A stretch of 64,000 nt of DNA from the NCBI GenBank assembly GCA_034401795.1, contig CM067370.1, positions 58,201,295 to 58,265,294 on the forward strand, in the 5' to 3' direction. Below are positions 10,500 through 21,800 of the stretch, in pieces (within the stretch, counting starts at the first letter, position 1; every line of letters starts with the position of its first letter). The position numbers and the translations under genes were made by a program. This DNA is from Chaetoderma sp. LZ-2023a. Lineage: Eukaryota; Mollusca; Caudofoveata; Chaetodermatida; Chaetodermatidae. Below the pieces are notes generated by a model, which was not told where the DNA came from, did no database searches, and was given only the letters and a program-made list of their open reading frames with translations.

Positions 10500-10907
10500 G
10501 AGACGAGATCCGGAGTTCGAGAGCATCCTCGGCCAAGGGCCGAATAGGTTGGACCTGTTTCAGCTACGATCAGCACGACATTACGCAGATCACTTCGCTT
10601 TCTGTCGGTTTCTCTCCCGTAGCCAGCAGTACTCCAGCCCACCGCACTAAAAGCAATTTTGTAACTACCGTTGCTTGCGGGAGAATTTTGGAACTTTAGA
10701 TATTGTTCACGAATATATCAAGAGCTAATTCGGAACATGAACTTGCGGTGAGGCCTTTCCGGCCTGAAAATGTGATTCCACAGATGTAGAGGTGTACGGG
10801 AACTTTCGTCGCAGCAGGAATGTTATTGTATCTCTTGCTGACTACTCGTTAGACATTCTATATTGTGATTACAGTCCTGAGTTTGATCTGCTTCCGTCAT
10901 GAGCTGC

Positions 10908-10975
10908 TTGCGGGAATCCTGTTCGCAGAAACCAGCCTGCGGGACGGGAATCCTGTTCGCAGAAACCAGCCTGCG
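10908..10975. repeat. 34-bp direct duplication
   Basis: The unit starts CGGGAATCCTGTTCGCAGAA and ends CCTGCGGGA; it occurs twice back to back in the putative transcribed leader of the 3.2 kb unit. Confidence 0.85.
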
Positions 10976-13309
10976 GGAACCTTCCGGCTTCCAGAGAATG
11001 CATCAACTCACGTCAACCTAAGAGTGACGTATCAATTTCAGTAACACGACAGCCCAGGTTTAAGAATGGCTACCGATTATTCAAGTAACTATACTTAACA
11101 TTTTAATTATTCCGTTGATTGTATTTTTGCTAAAAATTTTGTACCCGTATAAACGGTCCCGATGACTAAAAGGCACCGTAACGGTCTTAGGACCGCAAGT
11201 TACAATTTCTGTATCTGTTCATAGTTATTCTTATTTTCTGTAAGGTGTTTTCGCTAACCGCACCATAGTAGGTTCCTTAACCTGTACTATAGATATATTA
11301 TTCTGATCATTTCACACTGTATTAATTGTTCTGGTTAGTTTGTATATGGCCAGTAGCCATCAGTTCATACGTTTTGCTTATTTGCAGAAAATATTGGACT
11401 GCAGTGCACGTAGGAAACACTATACAGCAACATTTATATATGCAGCACTTTCTCCCGCCACCAACAATTTTTCACTGAGGTCGCTGTCCGTGCTATAACT
11501 TTGTTTAGCCCGGCATGCTACCGACTAAAAGCCTTTGATATTCAGCTCGATAGGATAAGTTTAATATGATTAGAGACAATTTCTTCATTAGGAAACGCGT
11601 AGTGTACACCTCTTTTCCGGTAGTTGCGATAATTTAGCCCCGCACTCCGGCAAGGTTGTGTAAGATTGGCCAAAATACCTAAAGGGCCTTATATTTCTAA
11701 GTTATTGGCTCTCTTCATGTTCCACTAAGCCTTATGGCTTCTTAATTGTTTGGATGTCCCTATCCGCACCATGGACTGATCCGACCCTGGGAAACTATTG
11801 GGGTTTCCGAGCGGTGATGGCCAGGGTGTGGTATCACACACATTCCCTCGGTATCCTCGGATACTTAGTAGTTAGCACCTTTGCCAATGTAGGAAAGCAC
11901 TGCGAAAACATGTCTTAATTATTATTATTTTCTTTAATATGCTGAACAATCCTCCCACACCGCAGTGCATAACTGGGCAGCTTGTATTTAAACCTAACGA
12001 CAGGTTAAAAAGTTAGTTCCATAGGACCTGGTGACGAACGAGATGCGCATCTCCACCGAATTCTGTAACAATGTCTGGGCATGATATTCAGATCTGCCAC
12101 GCCCTCACGGGAAGGACATTTACAGTGGGTATTCGTCTCTCTTACCCCCACCATAACGAGATCAGTTGCCTAAAAATGCCTTTGTGAAAAGTAACCAATG
12201 TCTTGTAACGTTTTATGTGGTTACGGAGAGAGATGTCCCAATTCTTATCCAGTTCAGAGATCTTACTAAGTAACATGTATGCACGCTGTCTTCAGTATTG
12301 ATGTCTTAGGGCATCTGTTCTCAATGACAGCCATATCTAAAAGCTAGGTAGACGCCAGCCAGTTGCGGCCAAAAATAGTTCTTGTCTCTAAAAACTAAAT
12401 GCTAGGAGAAGCATAGAAGAAGGCCCACATAAATAAAAGCGGCAACTACTAATTCAGCATATTGAGAATTACATAAGACGGTGCCATGTGAATCCTTCGG
12501 GAATCGTTCGTCCCGTCGTCACGTAAAACAGCACGCTACCTTATAGTCATAATCTCACTGGGTATGGTCTTTTCTTTCCAGCATTTTGGTTAAATATTAG
12601 AGTGGGCCCCTTTTTAGTACTACTCTTCTCCCACTTTAAGCGGTGACGCCATTTTCCCGTGACGGAGGCCCGCAAGGATTCAGTGACGACGGTCCACGCG
12701 AGGATAATACTCCTCAACCAAACTAGCACTAGTAGTGCCCGTGTGAGGCACATGATTTTCCGTCACTACAAAGATAATTTTCTTTCCTTTCAGCTTAGAG
12801 GTATAATAGCTTATATTAAGTTAATTAGTTAATTCTCGTGTACGGGAGCCTCCCTTGTGGGGATACCTCTATGGACCTACGAGTCTGTGTGGTACCTCCA
12901 GGAGCCCGACGTTTAAAAGTTCATCATGCTGTCTCTATGTCTTGTATTTTTGTATGCTCACTATTTTTATCTAGCATACTTGACGGTCTGTTTAGGTAGA
13001 ATTATTGTATAGACTTAGTTTAAATAGGTCACCAATCAAATCTTGTAAGTCCATAGATCACGAAATTGCTATGGACAGGCATACTGGTGACACAAACTCT
13101 TGGGATGAGACTGTGGTGTTTAATGTTCGCGACGATGGTTGCACGGCCCACACTGAAGACTCCCCTAAATGGAGAAGACAGCCCCTACGAAAGGGTTTAC
13201 TTTGCGGATAACTTGCCACTAGTTAGCGACTAGTTTGCTGCAAAGGAAAAACTGAGCAACAGGACTTAACATGGCCCAGCGGCTAGCTGTTAACCTGCCA
13301 CTAAGGGGT

Positions 13310-13475
13310 GGCATAATTAAAACTGAGCGGCTGGTTTGCAGCAGAGTATGTGATTTGCCACAAACTGAGCGGCTGGTTAACATGAAGGACTCTGTTTCTC
13401 AAAAACTGAGCGGCTGGTTAACATGAGGAACTATGTTTCTCACAAACTGAGCGGCTGGTTAACATGAGACTGTTT
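13310..13475. repeat. ACTGAGCGGCTGGTTA repeats, cluster 1
   Basis: Four to five spaced copies (13321, 13364, 13405, 13448), separated by variants of AACATGAGGACTCTGTTTCTCA. They sit subterminally in the 1065-bp transposon. Confidence 0.8.
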
Positions 13476-13984
13476 CTCACAGACTATTTTCCCCGCCTAA
13501 ATTTGAGAGAAAGGTCAAAGCCGCATTCTGGCAGAGTATCTGCTTTTCTTGTTGAGGTAGTTTGGTGTAAATATATTTTCATCTCAAGCTTGTTTAAGTG
13601 AACAATGTGGTTAGTAAGTATATATTGGTGTAGAATAAGTGGATAGATACATGTAGCAAGTTGCTGTGCTGCAATGCAAGCAGATCTTTCTTGAACAAGT
13701 TGCTGACAGCAAAGTTGATTATTTTATCATGTATACTAGCAATACATCTGTCATATTGGTCATAATTTAATTGACGCATTTAGAAACATGTTGTCAGTCA
13801 ATGCTATGAAGACTGAATACTACATATGGTTGTAGCATAAGGAAGATAGTGTTGAACCACTAGTAAGTTATCACAGTTATTTATGTGCTTTACAATGAAT
13901 ATACATACATATATATTGACCTAGTTTAAAGGGAAGGAGTAATGGCATGAATGGTAGCCATTTTCTTCTTCAAACAGCATCAGT

Positions 13985-14115
13985 AGTGCAAACTGAGCGG
14001 CTGGTTAACAGCAAACTGAGTGGCTGGTTAGCGGCAAAATGAGCGGCTGGTTAGCGGCAAACTGAGCGGCTGGTTAGTGGCAAACTGAGCGGCTGGTTAG
14101 CGGCAGACTGAATCC
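13985..14115. repeat. ACTGAGCGGCTGGTTA repeats, cluster 2
   Basis: Five tighter copies spaced about 22-26 bp, in the same orientation as cluster 1. Repeated subterminal motifs are usual transposase-binding sites in DNA transposons. Confidence 0.8.
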
Positions 14116-14246
14116 TTCTTAACCAATCAGATTTTGAGTTGTCGCTACTTAGCGGCTAACTAATTTGCATGGTAAAATGTTAACCACCCACTACTTAGTG
14201 GCTAGTTTGCGACTAACTAGCGGCAGGACCGTTTGTTTCGTAGGGG

Positions 14247-14640
14247 AGAAGGAATGCCATTGGATTCACTAGCTCCACACAATGGAGCCAACAGGCATCA
14301 ACCTAGCAGGGTAAGGGTCACTGGCTTCTCTGGGTCAACTCGCAACTCAATAAGCGGACAGACTCAGTACGTTGTTATCATCATTATTAAAGATGTCCCC
14401 CCCCCCCCCCCCCCCCGGCCCATTCTTTCAGTCAGATGAGATATAACCAACCATCCCCTTTTGACGTCACCATGGTAGCCACACGACGTCATCAAAATGA
14501 CATCACAAACGTAGTCATTGCCGCCATGAGTCCCGACCGGTAAAATTTACAACTGTCAGAAATGGCGACTTACTGAACCGGCAAACCAACACAACAATGC
14601 AAATATATGGGCAAATCCAGACTCAGTACATTGTTATCAT
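14247..14640 (+). mobile_element. Penelope-like tail, copy 3
   Basis: Matches the end of copy 1 (8725-8980): ATGCCATTGGATTCACTAGC, the stop region, the GACTCAGTACGTTGTTATCA motif and CCCTTTTGACGTCACCA. A poly-C run (14397-14416) replaces the corresponding GTGACCCCTGG region. A further GACTCAGTACATTGTTATCA motif occurs at about 14620. Confidence 0.65.
14397..14416. repeat. Poly-C tract (20)
   Basis: Expanded from a short C-rich stretch that is only CCCC in the matching position of copy 1. Confidence 0.95.
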
Positions 14641-14849
14641 CCTCCAAATTATATACCAGTCGAGCGCCACTTGCGACTTAAAAACACAACTAGGTTAACC
14701 CGCTATCTAGTTATCCTAAGCACAAACCACACACACCATCCCTCCAATCACACGAGGACAAACGGTTCCCTTCTCTTAAAAAAAGTGAAACAAGCATTCT
14801 GTAAGTATTGCAATACATGTCCCCTACCTGGTGATTAGAGTTTGACAGT

Positions 14850-15772
14850 CAAAAACTCCATTAAAAATTGACAGAAGCAGTTGAAACTCGAACTTGATCT
14901 GTAACTTCTCATAACAAAGCCATCCAGGTTTCAGTTATATATGGTGAAGGAGAACGAAAGTGTGGAAAATGGATATTTTTTTGTATTACATGTTGAAAGG
15001 GGATGTAACTCCACCAAAAATTGATGCAAACTCCTGAAACTCGAACTTGCTCTGTAATTTCTCATAACAAAGCAATGTACCAATTCTCAGTTGAATATCT
15101 CGAAGGGCTGCGAAAAAAAATGTAGAAAACTAATATTTTTTTGTATTTCATAATTCGAAATGGGGGGGGGGGGGGGGGGGGGGGGAATTGACGAAAATGT
15201 CTGAAACTAAAACCTGCTCTATAATGCCCTATAATAAAGCAAACTACCAATTCTCAGTTGAATACTTTGAAGGAGCGCGAAAAAGTGGAAAACGGATATT
15301 TTTTGTATTTCATGTCGAAAGGGGATGTAACCACCAAAAATTGATGCAAACTCCTGAAACTCGAACTTGGTCTGTAATTTCTTATTAACAAAGCAATGTA
15401 CCAATTCTCATTTGAATATCTTGCGACTTCGAGAAAAAGTGCGGAAAACTAATATTTTTCATACTTCATAAGTCGAAAGGGGGCATAACTCCATGAAAAA
15501 TTGATGAAAATGTCTGAAACTCGAACTTGCTCTGTAACTCCTTATACTAAAGTAATGTACCAATTTTGTATTAAATATCTTGAAGGCGTGCGAAAAAAAG
15601 TGCGTAAAGCTGATATTTTTCGTATTTCTTAAGTCAAACGGGGGCATAACTACATCAGAAATTGATGCATATGCCTGAAACTCGAAACTTGGTCTGTAAC
15701 TTCTCATAACAAAGCAAAATTCTCAGTTGAATACCTTGCACTGCGAAAAAAGTGCGGAAAACCAACTGCGAC
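14850..15772. repeat. Satellite array, about 6 units of 160 bp
   Basis: Each unit contains CTGAAACTCGAACTTGCTCT, AACAAAGCAATGTACCAATT, TTGAATATCTTGAAGG and AAAGGGGGCATAACTCC. Unit starts lie near 14880, 15033, 15200, 15353, 15515 and 15674. A 24-base G run (15162-15185) replaces part of one unit. Open frames here are products of the repeat. Confidence 0.85.
15162..15185. repeat. Poly-G tract (24)
   Basis: Uninterrupted G run at the AAAGGGG position of a satellite unit. Confidence 0.95.
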
Positions 15773-16253
15773 GGACGGACATAATGGAGAAACAAGGATT
15801 CCAGCTTCTATTTACCCGCCCACCACGCCACTAGTTCCAATTGGCTCCACGAGCACATACCTCCATTTTTCAAAGGCCTTGAAATGGAAAGCATTCAATC
15901 TTAATACTTTATAACATAATTCTAGTGCAGACAAATGCGGACAACTACTGCATAGACTGTGGACAATAACACACACACAAGCGGCTAACTATGGCCAACC
16001 ACCCAACAAATTGCTATCAGTCAATCGTTTTGTCCAGTAACCAAGCGGCCAACTGCGGCCACTGCGCTGCCTGTGGCCAACCATGTAGCTAACCCAATGA
16101 TATCATAGGATGCAATCTCTTCCAAAGCAGCCAACCGTGACACACAACTAGTTCTAATGTGGCCAACCGCCATGACGCAAGCAATTCTATTGCGGCAAAC
16201 TCTTTCCTAGCAACAGTATACATGTTGTAGCAAATTCCCTAGCCCCTGGGGAG

Positions 16254-16262
16254 TATATAAGG
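16254..16262 (+). promoter_or_regulatory. TATA box
   Basis: TATATAAGG, 190 bp ahead of the ATG at 16451 and in an otherwise non-repetitive stretch. It is likely the promoter of the Penelope-derived transcript. Confidence 0.5.
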
Positions 16263-16450
16263 TACAGACCGCTTAGGCCTGGCATCCTTGAGTCGATCTA
16301 AACTAAGATCAGTGTCAAGTGTAATACAGTTTTTTCTAGCTAATATCTCCTCCGTGAAGTTCTGAATACTTTTCGATTTCACGAGGCAGCAAGTGAAGCC
16401 TGAAGATTACGGTAGTGAACATGTAATTTGAACTGGTCAGTCCATCGGCT

Positions 16451-16831
16451 ATGAGCGCATACTTCACGGAGACGTTGTCGGACATGTTGAACAACGCGGT
16501 GGTAGATTGTGTTGCTAATAGCAGGAAACGTGTACGGCCCGACAGCAAAATGGACATTGATTCTTTGGATAGTCCATGCGCCAGGATACATATGAATCCG
16601 AATAAAAAACCTTCAATTCTGGAAGAATTTGTGAATACATATAACAACAAAGACACAGCAGTCACATCACACTTCCCTGGAATCACTACACTGATGTACA
16701 GTAGCGGACCATCGAAGTACAACCACATGATCTGGACGACAAGACAATCAGTGTCCATTGTAAGGAATGTGAATCTTATTGGATCCATCAGTTACATACT
16801 ATGGACCCAATCAGCATCAACCATGCTGACA
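16451..16831 (+). CDS. Hypothetical frame, Penelope-derived leader
   Basis: An open frame of 144 codons from an ATG downstream of the TATA box. Residues 1-95 have no recognisable domain; a basic stretch (SRKRVRP) is present. From about residue 97 it reads the Penelope tail out of frame. A good splice donor (CAG then GTAAAC at 16832) could end an exon here, so the last 18 codons may be intronic. The protein may be the true N-terminus of this Penelope family or simply open by chance. Confidence 0.3.
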
Positions 16832-17006
16832 GGTAAACCCCCCTGCATCACTGCAAATCGCAGCATTTCTCAATATCACTGCTGAAGCCGTTTTGTACTG
16901 GTTGGACTGGTAAAGGGTGCATACTCAATCTTGTTTATAATATAGCCATTCATACGTCTACAATTCTTGCAATTACCAGTCATTGTGCAGACTCCCAAGA
17001 GTTACC

Positions 17007-17354
17007 TAAGGTGCATAGTCACACCAAAATGCTTGAAAATAAGTGTTAAAATTGTATACTTTTACTGCCTTAAATTATGTGCCCTGATGGAATGAAACGA
17101 AATAAATCTTAACATATGATGATTTCATTCCGCATAAATAAATTTCATATTTTCAGTTGTGAATTTGAAATAGAGGAATGGAGTCCCTCATTCAAATTTA
17201 CAACTTAAAAAATTATGTTAATGCATACGTAATGAAATCATCATATGTTAAGATTTATTTCATTTCATTCCATCTAGACCCACACTTTAAGCCTCTAAAA
17301 GTATACAATTTAAACAATTTTATTTTGCGTGATTTTGCTGTGAATATGCACCTT
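17007..17354. mobile_element. Foldback/MITE with long inverted arms
   Basis: The left arm (17007-17131) and right arm (17229-17354) are inverted copies. The innermost 42 bases (ATCTTAACATATGATGATTT core) are nearly perfect, and similarity fades outward through GTATACTTTTA and AAGGTGCATA. The central spacer of about 98 bp includes GAGGAATGGAGTCCCTCATT. No open frame. Weaker inverted similarity (TTACCAGT) may extend it to 16970-17400. Confidence 0.75.
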
Positions 17355-17399
17355 TAACATACTGCCTCATGCAGGCAATATTTGGTAACTGGTAAAATA

Positions 17400-17990
17400 A
17401 TAAACCAAGTCACCAAATCAAAATGAATTACTTTAATACTGTAGCTTGTAAATTAAAGGACAGCGAGAACAGTGTGTGGCATTGCAATAATAACACCTTA
17501 TAAGTTAAATGTATAATTTAAACTCAGTAATAAAAGATAAGTATAATACAGTTTAGATTCATTGTGTAATGTGACATAACCAAGTAATGCGGCAGTGACA
17601 TGACCATTTGCAGACCAACAGAAAAATATCTGAATACACTCATTTTTGTAGTAAAGATTAAACGAGATGCCTAAAGGGCTTTGATGCTCAGCTCTCAAAC
17701 ATTTACACATCATACTAAGTTGTTTTTGTAATATCGCCTGAAACATGAAAAATGGGATTTTTGATACACCTTAGCGCATTAGCCTAACATGCACCCACAT
17801 CCCAAGTCTAGTGACCATAGGAGGAAATGTCAAGAATTTTCTTTGACATTCAGCGAACCATGTAAAGTAGGTCAAATTGACTGAATTTGAGATATGGAAC
17901 ACCTTAAATCTATGCTGCATCCATATACCAAGTTTGGTGACTAAATGTGAAAAGGTAAAGACTAAACTCGAGAACTAATTGCCTGACGCT
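17400..17990. other. No recognisable feature
   Basis: AT-rich sequence with degraded repeat phrases (for example ACCAAGTTTGGTGACTA). I see no gene or intact element. Confidence 0.5.
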
Positions 17991-18039
17991 TTCGTAGTTT
18001 AAGAAGAGTCTGGATGCCAATGGTCAAATTCTGACCCTT

Positions 18040-19321
18040 TATATATGTTCCCAGTGCGGGTAACCGTGCTACATCCGATCTGGGTGTGGCTAATGCGGGT
18101 ATGTGGTAGTTGCCCGCCATTCCCCACATTTAGCCGCAGTTTGCCGAAACTGTGGTGGTCCCTCTTTAAAGGGGGCAGTTAGTTAGCCGCCCATACCCGC
18201 ACCAACCGGCTATCTACCTGCGTTATATCAATGACATCTTCATACTATGTTTAGAAGGGAGAAACTGGATACACTCATTAAACATATGAATACGTCACAT
18301 GACACCATCCAATTCACAGCTGAAATCTCATCAACTAAAGTGAGCTTCCTTGACACACTAGTTTCGATCTCGGAGAAACAAGACATCCAGTTCGACTTAT
18401 TCACCAAACCCACTGACAGTCATGGGTATCTACAATACCAGTCAGCTCACCCAGACTCCACCAAAGATGCGAGTCCATACGGTCAATTCCTCAGATTACA
18501 CAGAATCTGTAGCAACATTAAAGATTATGAGAAACACGCTCGTGACACAATCGCACATTATGAGAATCGTGGTTATCCCACTAATCTCTTAATAGATAGC
18601 TACCACAAAGCTATCCAAAAGGAGAGAATGTCACTCTTAACACCGAAAGAGAATAGAACCAAAAACCAAAGGATACCTCTTATCACTGATTATCACCCAC
18701 ACAGTATCCTTCTCAAAAAAATCATCAACTGACACTGGGATCTCCTTCACACCAGTCCCAAATGCCGGGACACATTTACCGACAAACCACTCCTCGGCTA
18801 TAGAAGGAACACAATGCTTAGAGACCAACTAGTCAGTGCAGATTTCATCTATCCCGCTATCAAAGGATATCAGGGCAGTTCGATACCAAACAAAGTAGAA
18901 CCGTGTCATAAGGAAAACTGCACCCGTTGCCACAAAATGGAGAAAGGGAAAACTTTTCGGAGCACACACACACGTCTAACATACAGATGGCATGTGAAAA
19001 CGTACTGCTCAACAATGAATGTGGTGTATCTCCTCACCTGCTCCATTTACAACAAACAATATGTAGGAGAAACTAAGAGAATTCCAGACCTGTATCAAAG
19101 AACATTTGAGAGATGTCTACAAACATAAAGACACACCGGTCGCACTACATTTCCACCTGCCAGGACATGATACAAATAGTAACAGATACATAGTCATAGA
19201 AGTTCTGTGTCACGACCCTGAAAGCACTGAAGCCACAGCTTCACGCAAGGACCACAAATCTTACTGGATCCACCAACTCCACACAATGGATCCTGTTGGT
19301 ATTAATCAAGCAGATTTGTAA
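18040..19321 (+). mobile_element. Penelope-like element, RT to GIY-YIG, decayed
   Basis: A GC-richer start (18046-18205) with CGGGTA and GCCGC repeats leads into the RT catalytic motif and continues to the conserved tail. The 5' half of the RT is missing, so the copy is truncated. It belongs to a different subfamily from the 6-9.9 kb copies, but shares the WIHQLHTMDP tail with them and with the 16.8 kb fragment. Confidence 0.75.
18212..19321 (+). pseudogene. Penelope-like RT/endonuclease pseudogene
   Basis: YLRYINDIF at 18215-18241 is the RT motif C (YxDD-like) with N in place of the first D. After a one-base frame change the reading continues from 18247 through VSFLDTLVSI (the FLD motif after the palm), FTKPTDSHGYLQY and the thumb. 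A TGA at 18730 interrupts the frame, which resumes with HWDLLHTSPKC. The linker has CHKENCTRCHKM and the GIY-YIG core reads VVYLLTCSIYNKQYVGET. A second frameshift near 19105 precedes RDVYKHKDTPVALHF and the tail SYWIHQLHTMDPVGINQAD. Stops and shifts make it non-functional. Confidence 0.8.
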
Positions 19322-20125
19322 CCCCCACACCCTGTGGGTGAGACACCATAAATGTGAAAAGGTCTTGAAACTATGGTTCAGAAAAAAATTTCCTATGATG
19401 ATCACTGCGGTTGATACACCGTTATCCTACAATTGGTCCACACACCAAACCTGCTTATGGTATATGATAAATTCACGAAACTAGACTTGTTAAGAATTTT
19501 TTATAATGTTCATTGAACCGTAAAAGTATGTCACGCCGCATGACTTTTTGGATAGGACGTTTAGCCTACATATATCCATACACCAAGTTTGCTTACTGTT
19601 GCCCAAATAATTTACGATGGACTCCAATGGGAAAATTGCCCTTCGTCCTATAATTACCAAGAAACTAGGCGGACCCACCGAGCTAGAAGACAATAGGAGG
19701 GGGAATCCTGAAAAATTTGAAAGGGCATAACCCCAGTATTTAATCGATTCATCTCCATTTTCGGAATGTATACTAGATGCTGATATATATTGGCCCAGTT
19801 TGATCTATATCTGCCCTGAGATAACGAAATGTGTCAACAGTCATAATGAGATAAAGGCAGTCGGGTGAGTGCTAAAAATGTTATTCTCTTACTCTTAGCC
19901 TGTAAATGGTTATTTTCTGAGATACAATTCTAATTTAGTAAAAATTCTGACAAGTAAATAATTAGTGATTGTGCCACCTACAGGCATATATGGACAAACC
20001 ACATGTTACCAAACAATGTAATCTGCGAGCAGTAAATAGCGGCAATGTGGATGATTTGTCGAGAGATTTACACATGGTTCACCACTGAACATCCAGGATT
20101 CTAATTTTAAAACACAATTACAGGT
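19322..20125. other. Satellite-like remnants, no gene
   Basis: Contains phrases such as CATACACCAAGTTTGCTTAC, like those near 17800-17950, and at 19890-19915 a single arm of the hairpin family described at 62404. No gene seen. Confidence 0.5.
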
Positions 20126-20129
20126 AAAC

Positions 20130-20216
20130 ATGTTTAAATATTTGAAAATAATTTCACTAGGAAGCAGTTTCTGCTTTATTAAGCAGTCAAATTAATTTCA
20201 AACATTCAACAGAATA
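20130..20216. mobile_element. Hairpin MITE, AATATT/CAATTA family, copy 1
   Basis: Left arm near TTTAAATATTTGAAAATAAT and right arm near CAAATTAATTTCAAACATTC flank a short loop with GCAG/CTGC. Same layout as the best copy at 31450-31540. Confidence 0.55.
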
Positions 20217-20863
20217 TTGTGTACATCATAACAAATTTGTTGTATCTGGTTTCTGGCATTGAACTGTTTAATGGCATTAATCAATGCAAATGGTATGAAT
20301 GAACTAGGTACAGACATTATAAATAACTAGAGACTAGCACTAAATAATGCTACATGATATAATCATATATTCTTTGTAATTTTGACCTTTTGTTTCCCCT
20401 CCACACACACACACACACACCCCCCACACACCCCTCAGCCCAAGAAAATGACTAGGTACTGGGTTGATGATGGACAGTGTGACTATGCTATAGTCAGCCA
20501 CACATGACGGGAATAACAATTATTGAATATACATAAACGTCTCTCTGAGAATTTGGAAGGGGAGAAATCACTTGCTCTCCTGAATTAAAATGTACGCCAT
20601 TGAGGTGAACAGTGTCAGTACTCGCCTATATTCTGTCATTGTAACAATTTAAGCAATGTAGGCGAGCAATGAGATATTCGCCTAAAATTAATTTTAGGCA
20701 AGGGGAGAGCAATCACTCACCTCTCGTGGAGAGGACTGACAAAGTAATTAAAGCTATGTTGGTTTTGCGTGTATATGATAAATTATCACAAACCATTTCT
20801 GGATGCTTTTAAGATAATATAATGAGTCACACATCTACATTTACTTCCTGACCATTAAAGCTC

Positions 20864-21262
20864 CTAAACCTATGCACATGATATGTACTTCATTCTAAAT
20901 GGATTGCAGCTTATTTGATCCTAAACCTATGCACATGATATGTACTTCATTCTAAATGGATTGCAGCTTATTTGATCCTAAACCTATGCACATGATATGT
21001 ACTTCATTCTAAATGGATTGCAGCTTATTTGATCCAAAACCTATGCACATGATATGTACTTCATTCTAAATGGATTGCAGCTTATTTGATCCCAAACCTA
21101 TGAACATGATATGTACTTCATTCTAAATGGATTGCAGCTTATTTGATCCTAAACCTATGCACATGATATGTACTTCATTCTAAATGGATTGCAGCTTATT
21201 TGATCCAACACCTATGTGCATGATATGTACTTCATTCTAAATGGATTGCAGCTTATTTGATC
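20864..21262. repeat. 57-bp tandem repeat, 7 copies
   Basis: The unit runs CCTAAACCTATGCACATGAT, ATGTACTTCATTCTAAATGG, ATTGCAGCTTATTTGAT. Seven near-identical copies fill the interval, with only a few changes (for example CCAAAACC at 21033, GAACATG at 21112, CCAACACCTATGTGC at 21208). The high identity points to recent amplification. Confidence 0.95.
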
Positions 21263-21800
21263 TAAATAGCTGAAAATAATACAAATTGTACTGACTGAAT
21301 GTTTTATTCTTCGTTCTAATAAGTTAACTACAATCTTCCAATATAGTCACCAAATGCTAAATGTTGATTAGTCAATGGCAGTCATGGTTTTTTCCATATC
21401 AACTCCCTTTGAACAAACTTAATGGCCCTTTAACTCTATCATATTTCCCAAAATATTGACCTCCCTTGTTATAATTCTACTAGGAGTGTAGTCACTGGCC
21501 GTACTGGTGCTGTGCTGGCTTCTGGTTAGCTTTCAGTTCTGTTTACTGTCAGCAATGCAGATTCACAAATCAAATGATCGCTAGAGCTTCGAGATTACAT
21601 AGAGGCATAGTGTAGTGCTACATACACAGTACTCAAAATAATCTGTATTGTCACATGCGGAACAAATTATTTACGCAATGGAAGAAAGAGACTTGGCTTA
21701 AAGATTGAAAGAACTAAGAAAGTGCTAAAACTTTAACAAACGAAGATTCAATTGACCAATCAACCACTAACATGATGACATGATTGATAGCTCATAGAAC
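21263..21800. other. No recognisable gene
   Basis: Includes a short A-type satellite fragment (21385-21470, CTCCCTTTGAACAAACTTAA). Otherwise featureless. Confidence 0.5.

Larger units (their letters stand above)
9936..13150. mobile_element. 3.2 kb TG...CA unit between two Penelope copies
   Basis: The segment begins TGTAGTTCGG directly at the broken edge of Penelope copy 2 and ends GGCCCA before a further Penelope fragment. The flanks are CACTA (9931-9935) and CACTG (13151-13155), which could be a decayed 5-bp target duplication. It has a strong promoter (see 10354-10499), a 34-bp direct duplication (10908-10975) and no long open frame. A large solo LTR or an LTR-type derivative fits, but the length is high for an LTR and no partner copy is in the window. 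Confidence 0.4.
13182..14246. mobile_element. DNA transposon without ORF, 11-bp TIRs
   Basis: Terminal inverted repeats CCCCTACGAAA (13182-13192) and TTTCGTAGGGG (14236-14246) bound a 1065-bp segment. The outer Penelope sequence reads across the site (GGAGAAGACAG, then AGAAGGAATGCC), so it is a filled site; an AG duplication is possible. The subterminal regions are also inverted (CTAGTTAGCGACTAGTTTG versus its mirror). The interior carries two clusters of AACTGAGCGGCTGGTTA repeats (13310-13470 and 13985-14115). There is no transposase; superfamily unknown. Confidence 0.75.
15790..16840 (+). mobile_element. Internally deleted Penelope-like derivative
   Basis: The 5' part has repeated GCGGCCAAC motifs, a TATATAAGG box (16254-16262) and an ATG-led frame (16451). 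The 3' part (16745-16835) encodes, in a different frame, YWIHQLHTM-DPISIN-HAD, which matches the conserved Penelope tail at 19262-19318. Promoter plus start joined to tail, with RT and nuclease missing, suggests internal deletion. Confidence 0.45.

Noticed and set aside
16336-16788. 150-codon minus-strand frame opposite the 16451 frame
   Set aside because: It is antisense to the promoter-linked plus-strand frame and to the Penelope tail; no start context or domain.
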